NCBI GenBank assembly: GCA_964651325.1
Contig: CAZYXP010000182.1
Coordinates: 1-7,790, forward strand
Length of the DNA: 7,790 nt
Direction: 5' to 3'
From: JADFOB01 sp964651325
GTDB lineage: Bacteria > Planctomycetota > Phycisphaerae > UBA1845
A program made the translations under genes and the position numbers. Shown in pieces: positions 1 to 6,265 of this stretch (position 1 is the first letter of the stretch; each line of letters starts with the position of its first letter). A model generated the notes under the pieces. That model was not told where the DNA came from and did not search any database. It saw only the letters and a program-made list of their open reading frames with translations.

Positions 1-464
1 TCGAACGATCCACCAACCAGATGGAAGAAGCCAAGTCCGAGGCGCTGCTCGTGGAGCAGCAAGAACTTCAAGAACAAAACAAGGCCATCGGTGACGCCCG
101 ACGGCAAGTGGTGACGCTAACCAAGGAGGCCGAGCAGCACAAAGTTGTGGCGGTCACGCAGGCCAACCGCGAGCTTGAAGTCGCCAAACTCGACCTCAAG
201 GCTGCCGAGAAGCAAGCGGCCGCGATCCGCTCTCGCGGTGAGGCTCGAGCCAACGTCATCTTGTTTGAATACCAGGCGAAAGCCGAACCTCTCGGTCGGG
301 CGGTTAAGGCGTTTGGTGGCGGAAAGACGTATGCCCAGCAATTCTTCCTGAAGAAGCTGGCACCGGCAATCCAGTCGATTTTGTCCAACACGAACGGACC
401 GTTCGCCCAGATTTTCAGCGAATTCCAGCAGCCCGCCGCATCGACAGAAGGAGGTACGCGATGA
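1..464 (+). CDS. SPFH/band 7 (flotillin-like) protein, C-terminal part, cut by left edge
   Basis: The reading frame is open to the left edge (codons from base 3), so only the last ~153 residues are present. The ATG at 21 is internal, not a start. The visible part is a long charged helix rich in Glu, Lys, Gln and Ala (roughly the first 90 residues), typical of the coiled-coil stalk after an SPFH domain. It is followed by a conserved-looking tail containing VKAFGGGKTYAQQFF and a hydrophobic LAPAIQSIL stretch. That tail aligns with the end of the next protein (VNAIGGG...), which supports the two being paralogues. SPFH proteins assemble into large membrane rings that organise lipid domains or control membrane proteases. 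The stop codon overlaps the start of the next gene. The SPFH domain itself lies outside the window, so the family call rests on the stalk, the tail and the neighbour. Confidence 0.75.
   Translation, partial: ERSTNQMEEAKSEALLVEQQELQEQNKAIGDARRQVVTLTKEAEQHKVVAVTQANRELEVAKLDLKAAEKQAAAIRSRGEARANVILFEYQAKAEPLGRAVKAFGGGKTYAQQFFLKKLAPAIQSILSNTNGPFAQIFSEFQQPAASTEGGTR
448..455 (+). promoter_or_regulatory. Perfect Shine-Dalgarno AAGGAGGT for the second SPFH gene
   Basis: AAGGAGGT lies 5 nt before the ATG at 461, a full match to the canonical anti-SD of 16S rRNA. It sits inside the end of the upstream gene, so it fixes the start and suggests coupled but strong independent initiation. Confidence 0.85.
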
Positions 465-2179
465 AACGTTCCCTGATCTCAACTCTAGTCGGCGTAGTGC
501 TCTTAGCCGGCGCGGGGCTGACCGCGGTCTCTTGGTTTGCCTGTCGAATCTACGTGCCTGAGGACCGATGCGCGGTGCTCATCCGGCGCATGGGTGATGA
601 ACTTCCAGCGGGGCAAATGGTGGCCACGCAGCGCGGGCAAAAGGGCATCCAGCTTGAAGTCCTCGGCCCCGGCCGCCATTTCAAAAACCCCCTCTGGTGG
701 GACTACAAACTCAAACCGCTCACGGTCATTCCGTCCGGCAACCCGAGCACGTGGGAATGGATCCATTCGCTCGATAAGAAGCAGCGCGACGCGCTTCGGG
801 CGGGGCGCTTCGCCTTCAAGGGCGAGTTCCCAAAAATTGGCGTTGTGACGCGGAAAGTCGGAACCACGCCTCCGGAAGGCCAGGTTCTCGTCACTCGTGA
901 ATCGGGCATGAAAGGCATCTTGGATGAGGTGCTCACGCCGGGCACCTACAAGATCAACCCGGAAGTGTACGACGTACAAATCCAACCGGCCATCGTGATT
1001 CCCGCCGGGTTCGTGGGCGTGGTGACCAATCTCTTCGGGCGGCAGCCGGCAACGGTACGGACCCCCGATTCGCTGGAGCCGGACGCACAGGGCGGCACAG
1101 AAACCAAACAGGAGGATTTGCTCGCCGGCACCATTCCGCCCGTATACATTCGCCCCCTCGCCAAGCCCGGCGAGCGCGGCACCATGCGCGAGGTGCTGCA
1201 ACCCGGCGTCTACTTCATCAATCCCAAGCGGCAAAAAGTGACGCTCATCGAAATCGGGTTCAACGAGTACTCCCAGATCAAAGTTTCCGAGGACGACAAC
1301 TTTCGGATTTCGTTTCCCTCCGATACGGGCTACGTCATCAAGGTTGGCGTTACGGTGGTGTGGGGCGTTCATCCCAAACACGCCGCGGAAATCATCAACG
1401 AATTCGGCAACATCGATCGCGTGCTCGACAAGGTGATCGGCCCGCAATTGCGATCCATCTGCCGCAACATCGGCTCGACGTACGCCGCGCGAGATTTTAT
1501 CCAGGGCGAAAAGCGAGAGCACTTTCAGCGTGACCTCACGGACGAGTTGCAACGCATTTGCCGGACCAAAAACATCGAGATTCTGCTCGCATTGATTCGT
1601 GAAATTGAAGTCCACGCGCCAACCAGCATGCCGGGGGCCGGGAGCGTCACGGAGGATTTGAAACGAACGATCCAGCAGAGCCACGTCGCCATCGAGCGGC
1701 AGCTCACCAACGCCAAACAGCGCGATGCTGCGGCCGTGCGGGCGCAGCTGGAAGAAGAGCGCAAGAAAGTCGAGATCGCTCAGGAAACCATTCGCGCCGA
1801 CACGCGCGTCATGGTGGCCCAGGTGATTGCCGAGGCCGAAAAGACGGCCGCCGAAATCGGCGCGCAAGCCGGGCTCGAAGTCGCCGGCGTTGAAGAGAAA
1901 ATCGCCCAGCGCGAAGCCCAGCGCATCGAGATACTCGGCGCCGCCAACGCGGCCGTCGAGAAGATGAGCAAGGAGGCGGAAGCGGAGGGCTACGAGATGC
2001 TGGTGAACGCGATTGGCGGCGGACACGCGTTTAATCTCTACACGTTTGCCGAAAACTTTCAGCCCGACTCCATCCGGCTGTTCTTCGCCGGGGAGGGCAC
2101 ATTCTGGACGGACCTGTCCCGATTTGAGGAGGTCGGCGCCGCTAAGGTGCTCCAGCAGACGGCAGACGGCAGTCCGTAG
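461..2179 (+). CDS. Membrane-anchored SPFH/band 7 domain protein with triplicated entry motif
   Basis: 572 aa. The start is set by the perfect SD and the ATGA overlap with the preceding gene. Residues 5-27 form one N-terminal membrane helix after Lys2-Arg3, suggesting a short cytoplasmic N-terminus with the rest outside, as in HflK/HflC. Residues 59-77, 149-167 and 237-255 each carry the same motif G-x-[KR]-G-x3-EVL-x-PG-x-[HY]-x2-NP, the strand-turn that opens band 7 domains. The third copy leads into a band 7 core (about 256-386, including VGVTVVWGVHP and the helical IGPQLRSICRNIGSTYAARDFI). Residues ~400-510 are a charged Ala/Glu/Lys/Arg coiled coil, and the tail has VNAIGGG (515-521) and an aromatic end. 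Length exceeds ordinary HflC/HflK or prohibitins because of the two extra entry units. Likely role: scaffold in a hetero-oligomeric membrane ring with the upstream paralogue. The client or protease is unknown. Confidence 0.85.
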   Translation: MKRSLISTLVGVVLLAGAGLTAVSWFACRIYVPEDRCAVLIRRMGDELPAGQMVATQRGQKGIQLEVLGPGRHFKNPLWWDYKLKPLTVIPSGNPSTWEWIHSLDKKQRDALRAGRFAFKGEFPKIGVVTRKVGTTPPEGQVLVTRESGMKGILDEVLTPGTYKINPEVYDVQIQPAIVIPAGFVGVVTNLFGRQPATVRTPDSLEPDAQGGTETKQEDLLAGTIPPVYIRPLAKPGERGTMREVLQPGVYFINPKRQKVTLIEIGFNEYSQIKVSEDDNFRISFPSDTGYVIKVGVTVVWGVHPKHAAEIINEFGNIDRVLDKVIGPQLRSICRNIGSTYAARDFIQGEKREHFQRDLTDELQRICRTKNIEILLALIREIEVHAPTSMPGAGSVTEDLKRTIQQSHVAIERQLTNAKQRDAAAVRAQLEEERKKVEIAQETIRADTRVMVAQVIAEAEKTAAEIGAQAGLEVAGVEEKIAQREAQRIEILGAANAAVEKMSKEAEAEGYEMLVNAIGGGHAFNLYTFAENFQPDSIRLFFAGEGTFWTDLSRFEEVGAAKVLQQTADGSP

Positions 2180-2217
2180 GCGGGGCATAGACGCGGGAAC
2201 GTTCTTCCACGGGAGGA

Positions 2218-2247
2218 GTCCGCAGGCTTGCGCCAGCGGCTCTGATC
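2218..2247 (+). repeat. REP-like hairpin repeat, copy A
   Basis: A 30-nt unit with arms CCGCAGGC and GCCAGCGG around a TTGC loop, then CTCTGATC. Its reverse complement matches copy E (3090-3119) at 29 of 30 bases. It abuts copy B head-to-head through the 12-bp palindrome CTCTGATCAGAG (2240-2251). Confidence 0.8.
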
Positions 2248-2281
2248 AGAGCGCCGGGCGCGAGCCCGGTGCCCTCTGATC
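2244..2281 (-). repeat. REP-like hairpin repeat, copy B (GC-arm variant)
   Basis: Ends GATCAGAG (2244-2251) and CTCTGATC (2274-2281) are perfect inverted repeats. Inside them CGCCGGGC pairs with GCCCGGTG (one G-T wobble) around GCGA, leaving a two-base bulge. Read on the minus strand it carries the same arms as copy F. No T-tract follows, so it is not a classical terminator, although a stem of this size could still stop or protect transcripts from the SPFH genes. Confidence 0.75.
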
Positions 2282-2290
2282 ACGCAGGAG

Positions 2291-2318
2291 GTCCACAGGC
2301 TTGCGCCTGCGGCTCTGA
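2291..2318 (+). repeat. REP-like hairpin repeat, copy C
   Basis: CCACAGGC-TTGC-GCCTGCGG followed by CTCTGA. Seven of eight arm positions pair. Same orientation as copy A, and close to it apart from the arm substitutions. Confidence 0.8.
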
Positions 2319-2339
2319 GGCGGTCCCCATCTCGCCGGA

Positions 2340-2362
2340 AATGCCCACCCTCCGGAGGCATT
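2340..2362 (+). other. Small hairpin just upstream of the sigma gene promoter
   Basis: AATGCC (2340-2345) pairs with GGCATT (2357-2362), and an internal 10-bp palindrome CCTCCGGAGG (2349-2358) offers an alternative fold. It is followed by the only mildly T-rich TTCTTAGCGTTTAG. It could be a weak terminator that insulates the SPFH unit, but there is no proper T-tract. Confidence 0.3.
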
Positions 2363-2375
2363 CTTAGCGTTTAGA

Positions 2376-2406
2376 TTGGCATCCGATCCCCGTTTTGTGG
2401 TATGAT
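2376..2406 (+). promoter_or_regulatory. Extended -10 sigma-70-type promoter for the ECF sigma gene
   Basis: -35 TTGGCA (2376-2381), a 19-nt spacer ending in TGG, and -10 TATGAT (2401-2406), so the -10 is preceded by the extended TGn element. Transcription would begin near 2413 and leave a leader of about 27 nt before the ATG at 2440. The position argues against the upstream in-frame TTG at 2395 as the start. Only the match to the consensus is seen; activity is inferred. Confidence 0.6.
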
Positions 2407-2439
2407 GGCCACCGAGGGTCCGGGGTTCGCGAGAGACTC

Positions 2440-3036
2440 ATGCGTCCGTCGGAATCCACACATCTAACGCTCCTGTTGCGGCTCCGCGACAAGTCTGACT
2501 CGCTCAGTTGGGAGGAGTTCCACAATCGATACGGCGAGCTGCTTTACCGCTACGCACGTAGCCGCGGCGCCAGCCATGCCGACGCCGAGGACGCCGTCCA
2601 GGAAGTCGAGATGTATGTGTTCAAGGCGATGGACGGGTTTGAATATGACACGCGAAAGGGCCGTTTCCGCTCCTATCTTCGTACGGCCGTCGTCCACACA
2701 CTCGGGCGGCGTGCGGGAAAAGAGGCCAGGCAGGCCGTTGCGCTCGATCCGCATGATTTCGACTATCTTGCGGCCGAGAAGGAATCCAGCGCCGACGCCC
2801 GATGGGAAAACGAATGGCGGCTGCACCGCCTGCGGTGGGCCTTGCGAGCCGTGGCCTCAGAATTCGAAGAATCTACGATGCAGGCGTTTGAGATGCACGC
2901 CATGGGCGGCATGGCCGCGGACGAAACAGCCAAGCAGGTCGGTTTGAGCAAAGCCAGCGTCTACCAGGCCAAATCACGCGTTCTTAAACGTGTTCGCGAG
3001 CATCTAGCAGCGTTGGATCCCGACGAGGACGTATAA
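2440..3036 (+). CDS. ECF-type RNA polymerase sigma factor, planctomycete style
   Basis: 198 aa from the ATG at 2440. The frame is open further upstream to a TTG at 2395, but a likely -10 box lies at 2401-2406, so the ATG is preferred. Only a weak GAGAG (2431-2435) precedes it. Region 2 spans about residues 24-91: WEEFHNRYGELLYRYARSRG, then the acidic core-binding helix with DAED at 48-51, then FEYDTRKGRFRSYLRTAV for promoter melting and -10 contact. Region 4 spans ~127-190, with a helix-turn-helix around ADETAKQVGLSKASVYQAKS (160-179) for -35 recognition. Regions 1 and 3 are absent, as in ECF factors. It directs core RNA polymerase to a special promoter set. No anti-sigma gene is adjacent; the next gene is a Ser/Thr kinase, which may be its controller. 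The gene is bracketed by REP-like repeats on both sides. Confidence 0.87.
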   Translation: MRPSESTHLTLLLRLRDKSDSLSWEEFHNRYGELLYRYARSRGASHADAEDAVQEVEMYVFKAMDGFEYDTRKGRFRSYLRTAVVHTLGRRAGKEARQAVALDPHDFDYLAAEKESSADARWENEWRLHRLRWALRAVASEFEESTMQAFEMHAMGGMAADETAKQVGLSKASVYQAKSRVLKRVREHLAALDPDEDV

Positions 3037-3042
3037 TGCGGC

Positions 3043-3056
3043 GTTGGCGCGCCAAC
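3043..3056. repeat. Perfect 14-bp palindrome after the sigma gene stop
   Basis: GTTGGCGCGCCAAC is its own reverse complement and begins 6 nt after the TAA. As RNA it would give a 5-bp stem with a CGCG loop. It could be a dyad operator or part of the 3' end of the sigma transcript. No T-tract follows. Confidence 0.5.
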
Positions 3057-3084
3057 TCAGAGCCGCGGGCGCAAGCCTGCGGAC
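3057..3084 (-). repeat. REP-like hairpin repeat, copy D
   Basis: TCAGAG followed by CCGCGGGC-GCAA-GCCTGCGG. Arms pair fully with one G-T wobble. It is the reverse complement of the copy A/C type, so it faces them across the sigma gene. Confidence 0.8.
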
Positions 3085-3089
3085 TATCC

Positions 3090-3119
3090 GATCAGAGCCG
3101 CTGGCGCAAGCCTTCGGAC
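3090..3119 (-). repeat. REP-like hairpin repeat, copy E
   Basis: GATCAGAG followed by CCGCTGGC-GCAA-GCCTTCGG. It is a 29/30 inverted match to copy A on the other side of the sigma gene. The stem has two mismatches, so conservation with A exceeds what hairpin folding alone would require. Confidence 0.8.
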
Positions 3120-3136
3120 CATGCGAGTCAGCGGAG

Positions 3137-3164
3137 GTCACCGGGCTTGCGCCCGGTGCTCTGA
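3137..3164 (+). repeat. REP-like hairpin repeat, copy F (perfect 8-bp stem)
   Basis: CACCGGGC (3139-3146), TTGC loop, GCCCGGTG (3151-3158), all eight pairs perfect, followed by CTCTGA. Same arm variant as copy B on the opposite strand. It is followed by a short A-run, not a T-run. Confidence 0.8.
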
Positions 3165-3416
3165 AAAGATGCCAGCGAAAAATGTTCCCGGTGTCAAAAC
3201 GCCGGGGCGTGCGTCTATTGGATTATGGCGTCGCGAGATTCGTTCGCGTGCGGGCACGCGCAACTACGCGGTTTAGAACCCCGGGGCTCGGACGAGAAGA
3301 CGCCAGTCCCTGGGCGAGGCGAACGCGCGTATTTGGCCAAGAAAGGCGTGAGCCGCCGCAAGACAGAGTCTGATAACCGTTTCTGCGTCGACGTGACCGG
3401 CGGTGGAGAGGAACGA
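3165..3416 (+). other. Leader region upstream of the kinase; no supported gene
   Basis: About 250 bases between the last REP-like repeat and the preferred kinase start. The kinase frame stays open back to an ATG at 3225, but the 64 residues it would add look like translated intergenic DNA, have no recognisable domain, and that ATG lacks a Shine-Dalgarno sequence. Only weak promoter-like sequence is seen (TTGGATTATGG near 3219), and no RNA gene or strong hairpin. The region may hold the kinase promoter and 5' untranslated leader. Confidence 0.5.
3405..3411 (+). promoter_or_regulatory. Ribosome binding site deciding the kinase start
   Basis: GGAGAGG lies 5-11 nt before the ATG at 3417. It favours that ATG over the upstream in-frame ATG at 3225, which has no purine-rich site. 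Confidence 0.65.
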
Positions 3417-6173
3417 ATGGGCGCCCAAAAGGAATCGGATGGCTCGGCTCCTTCCGGAGATTCCGGGCCATGGGGTGATGACGCCCTGCTGGCGGAATTA
3501 CGCGATGCGTTCGACCGACCTGAAGGCTCAGAACTGGGCGATGGCACCTCCTCCATGGACCTCTTTCGACCGGGCTCCGCTGCAAGGCGAGCATCCAGCG
3601 CGAGCGGCTCGCTCGCCCCGGGCCATACGCTCGCAGACTTTGAAATCATTCGAGAAATCGGTCGTGGCGGCATGGGCGTCGTGTATCAAGCCAAGCAGTG
3701 CTCGTTGAATCGAGAGGTGGCCCTGAAAGTGCTGCCGGATTTCGCCCGTCACGGGCGCACGGCCGTCCAGCGGTTTCGCGCCGAAGCGATGGCGGCCGCA
3801 TGCCTGAATCATACCAACGTTGTCCCGGTCTATGCCCAAGGGGAGCACGACGGGCACTTCTACTACGCCATGAAACTGATTCAGGGGGCGTCGCTGGATC
3901 GAGTCATACGCAGTCACCCGGAATGGTTGAGTTCAACGCGCGCCGACCAAACGGAATCCGAGTTGAGTGGCCACACCGCCTTGTCGCACGCGGCCATGCC
4001 CGAACCGGACGAGCATGAAGATAAAGGACGATACGAGCGATCCGTAGCGGAATTCAATCGTAGCCCCGAAGACTACCGCTATCTGGCTTCGCTGATGGCC
4101 GGCGTGGCCGATGGCTTGGCCCATGCCCACGACAACGGCGTGATCCACCGCGACATCAAGCCGCACAATCTGCTGTTGGGCACCGATCGCCGCATCCATA
4201 TTACCGACTTCGGACTGGCCCGCGTGGTCAGCCAGCCCCACGTCACGATCAGCGGAGAAGTGATGGGCACGCCGCTCTACCTTTCGCCGGAGCAGGCGCG
4301 TGGAGCCGTGAACGACATTGACGAACGAACCGACGTCTACGCGTTGGGCGTGACGCTGTACGAGCTGACCACGGGCGCGCGGCCGTTCGAAGCGGAGACG
4401 CGTGAGGGCGTGCTCGAAAAAGTCAAAACGAAGGAGCCGAGGCGTCCGCGGCAGATCAACGCGCACGTCCCTATGGACCTGGAAACGATCTGCTTGCACG
4501 CGATGCAAAAAACGCCGGCCGACCGCTACCGAGATGCCGACGCGATGGCTGAAGATCTGCGCCGCTTCGCCCAAGATCGGCCGATTCTTAGCCGGCGGAT
4601 CACGCCGCTCGAACGGGCCATCAAATGGGCTAGAAGGCACAAGACCGCGAGCCTGGCCATCGCGGCGATCATCGCCTTGGCGATCGTGACCAGCGCTTGG
4701 AGCTTTAGCGCAGTCGCTACCCGTCACGCCAACGCCCGTTCACTTGCCGAAGGGGCCTACGATCGACTTATTCACTTCAACTACCGTGAGCCCGACCTGG
4801 TGGCAGATCAACTGGACCAAGCCGAGGCCCAAGGCGCTGACGGAGCGTCGCGCTATCTTGCACGGGGCCTGTGGCACATCGGCCATGGCAACCGCGCGGA
4901 GGCCATTGAAACGCTAACACTGCTGCTGAACAACGAGCCAAAAAACATGGAAGCGCTCTACATGCTTGCCTGGGCTCATGCGCGTCCTCCGAGCAACGAC
5001 GTAGCGGCTCAACGGGCGTTTGATCTGGCCGAATCCAACGGCGGGGCGCAAAGTGCCGAAGCATGGCTCTTGCGCGGATTGTTCCTTCATAACGACGACG
5101 TCGCCGAAGCCATCGCCTCGTACCGCAAGGCGAGAATGCTACGGGCGTCGGTGGGTGAATACTTTCCGCAGGCGTCGCTTCATCTGGCCCGCGCGCACAA
5201 TCAGCGGATGTACAAACTCAGAAGGATCGACGCGTTTGAAGAGGCCCGCGCGGCGCTCGAACAGATCGCCGAGGACGGTTATTATGGGGCGTATCCGTAC
5301 TATCTGCTGTCCATTTCTTATCGCCTTGCGGGAGAAGTTTACGAGGGCAATTCCGGTGTGCGCGCCGACGAGACCGCCGCCGAGTATTTCGAGCAATCCC
5401 TGACGTGGGCGCGGCGCGGCCGAGAGATCGACCCCCAAAGCGATCGCCCCGTCACCGCCGAGGCCGAATGCCTCGAGCACATGGGCCGATTCGCGGAAGC
5501 CATCGAGGCGCGATCCTTGGCGATCCAACTTGCCCAGCAACCCTCGCGGCGCTGCGAGGGCTACCACTATCGGTGGCGCCTGTACGACTGGACGGGCGAC
5601 TATGAGCGAGCGATGGAAGATGTGGTCGCCCACTGCATGCAAGACGATCCGTTTTACGCGCATGTGTTTCCCGCAGTGCTTCTCGCAGAGTCCGGTAACT
5701 TCGACCAAGCCATGGAAAGAAGTGTGGCACTCTTCGATGAAGCGGCCTTCGGTCTTCGCGGGCCGTTGCATGCGTGGACGCTGCTGAACCTGCTCGGAAA
5801 ACCCGACGATGCCCAAGCGGCGGCTGAAGCCGGACTTCAAGAGACCGTTGTATCCATCGAAACCGAAGCCCCTGAAGACGCTGCATGGGTACGATCTCTT
5901 TACGAATTTGCCACAGGCGACCTTGAATCTGCTATACTGTTGGGGCAATCGGAGGGCGTCCCATCCAATTGGAAACATCGTGCCGAGGTGTGGTTTCTCG
6001 CCGGCGTCAAGTCGTTGGCAGATGGCAACCGTGTCCAGGCGATCGAAAACCTGCGGCAAGCCCAACGCTGTTTTGCCGGCGCAACGGGGTCGAGCTTTCG
6101 CGCCGAATGGTTGCTGCGGAAACTGGAGTTAAATCCGGATTGGCCGACTTGGATTGGCACGAATGATGGATAG
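3417..6173 (+). CDS. Transmembrane Ser/Thr protein kinase with C-terminal TPR domain (PknB-like)
   Basis: 918 aa from the ATG at 3417. The frame also allows 3225, giving 982 aa, but the RBS supports 3417. Residues 1-70 are polar and probably disordered. The Hanks-type kinase domain spans ~74-395: P-loop GRGGMG 82-87, ATP-binding Lys104 in VALK, Glu123 in helix C, catalytic HRDIKPHN 244-251 with Asp246, DFG 264-266, SPE 290-292. All catalytic residues are present, so it should be active. About 55 extra residues (165-219), partly acidic (PEPDEHEDK), are inserted between the hinge and helix E. A single membrane helix (about 411-433) follows a basic stretch WARRHK, placing the kinase in the cytoplasm. 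Residues ~440-900 are TPR-like helical repeats (for example 481-510, 689-707 and 862-888), probably outside the cytoplasm and binding proteins or peptides. The neighbouring ECF sigma factor is a likely target or partner. Substrate and signal are unknown. Confidence 0.9.
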   Translation: MGAQKESDGSAPSGDSGPWGDDALLAELRDAFDRPEGSELGDGTSSMDLFRPGSAARRASSASGSLAPGHTLADFEIIREIGRGGMGVVYQAKQCSLNREVALKVLPDFARHGRTAVQRFRAEAMAAACLNHTNVVPVYAQGEHDGHFYYAMKLIQGASLDRVIRSHPEWLSSTRADQTESELSGHTALSHAAMPEPDEHEDKGRYERSVAEFNRSPEDYRYLASLMAGVADGLAHAHDNGVIHRDIKPHNLLLGTDRRIHITDFGLARVVSQPHVTISGEVMGTPLYLSPEQARGAVNDIDERTDVYALGVTLYELTTGARPFEAETREGVLEKVKTKEPRRPRQINAHVPMDLETICLHAMQKTPADRYRDADAMAEDLRRFAQDRPILSRRITPLERAIKWARRHKTASLAIAAIIALAIVTSAWSFSAVATRHANARSLAEGAYDRLIHFNYREPDLVADQLDQAEAQGADGASRYLARGLWHIGHGNRAEAIETLTLLLNNEPKNMEALYMLAWAHARPPSNDVAAQRAFDLAESNGGAQSAEAWLLRGLFLHNDDVAEAIASYRKARMLRASVGEYFPQASLHLARAHNQRMYKLRRIDAFEEARAALEQIAEDGYYGAYPYYLLSISYRLAGEVYEGNSGVRADETAAEYFEQSLTWARRGREIDPQSDRPVTAEAECLEHMGRFAEAIEARSLAIQLAQQPSRRCEGYHYRWRLYDWTGDYERAMEDVVAHCMQDDPFYAHVFPAVLLAESGNFDQAMERSVALFDEAAFGLRGPLHAWTLLNLLGKPDDAQAAAEAGLQETVVSIETEAPEDAAWVRSLYEFATGDLESAILLGQSEGVPSNWKHRAEVWFLAGVKSLADGNRVQAIENLRQAQRCFAGATGSSFRAEWLLRKLELNPDWPTWIGTNDG
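5908..5938 (+). promoter_or_regulatory. Candidate intragenic extended -10 promoter for the IPTL-CTERM gene
   Basis: TTGCCA (5908-5913), a 19-nt spacer ending in TGC, and TATACT (5933-5938). Spacer length and the TGn extension match the promoter before the sigma gene (TTGGCA-19-TATGAT). It lies inside the kinase coding region about 330 bases before the next start and uses an ATA Ile codon, uncommon in GC-rich genes. It could be chance. Confidence 0.3.
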
Positions 6174-6210
6174 CCGAAGAACGCTACGCGGATGTCCCGA
6201 TGGCAAGGAT

Positions 6211-6232
6211 CGCGGCGCAAGGCGCCTGCGGT
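6211..6232 (-). repeat. Possible degenerate REP-like repeat copy
   Basis: CGCGGCGCAAG-GCG-CCTGCGG resembles copy D with three extra bases in the middle and with one G missing from the arm. It sits in the short gap between the kinase and the IPTL-CTERM gene. The similarity is short and GC-rich, so chance cannot be excluded. Confidence 0.3.
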
Positions 6233-6253
6233 CATCCGTACCTGAATTTCACT

Positions 6254-6260
6254 GGGGAAG
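6254..6260 (+). promoter_or_regulatory. Weak ribosome binding site for the IPTL-CTERM gene
   Basis: GGGGAAG, 5 nt before the ATG at 6266. Together with the signal peptide that begins right after this ATG, it favours 6266 over the in-frame ATG at 6200. Confidence 0.5.
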
Positions 6261-6265
6261 TCAAA

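Noticed and set aside
503..2188. A 561-residue open frame on the minus strand opposite the second SPFH gene
   Set aside because: It mirrors a gene with a clear family, SD and coiled coil; long antisense frames are common in GC-rich codon use. Its translation shows no recognisable domain.
2395..2439. TTG start at 2395 for the sigma factor
   Set aside because: The likely -10 box at 2401-2406 would lie inside the coding region, and the added 15 residues match no part of an ECF factor.
3169..3197. Minus-strand promoter with TTGACA (3197 to 3192)
   Set aside because: No acceptable -10 box at 15-19 nt spacing and no minus-strand gene downstream for it to serve.
3225..3416. Kinase start at the upstream in-frame ATG (3225)
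   Set aside because: No Shine-Dalgarno sequence, and the added 64 residues have no domain and look like intergenic DNA; the ATG at 3417 has GGAGAGG upstream.
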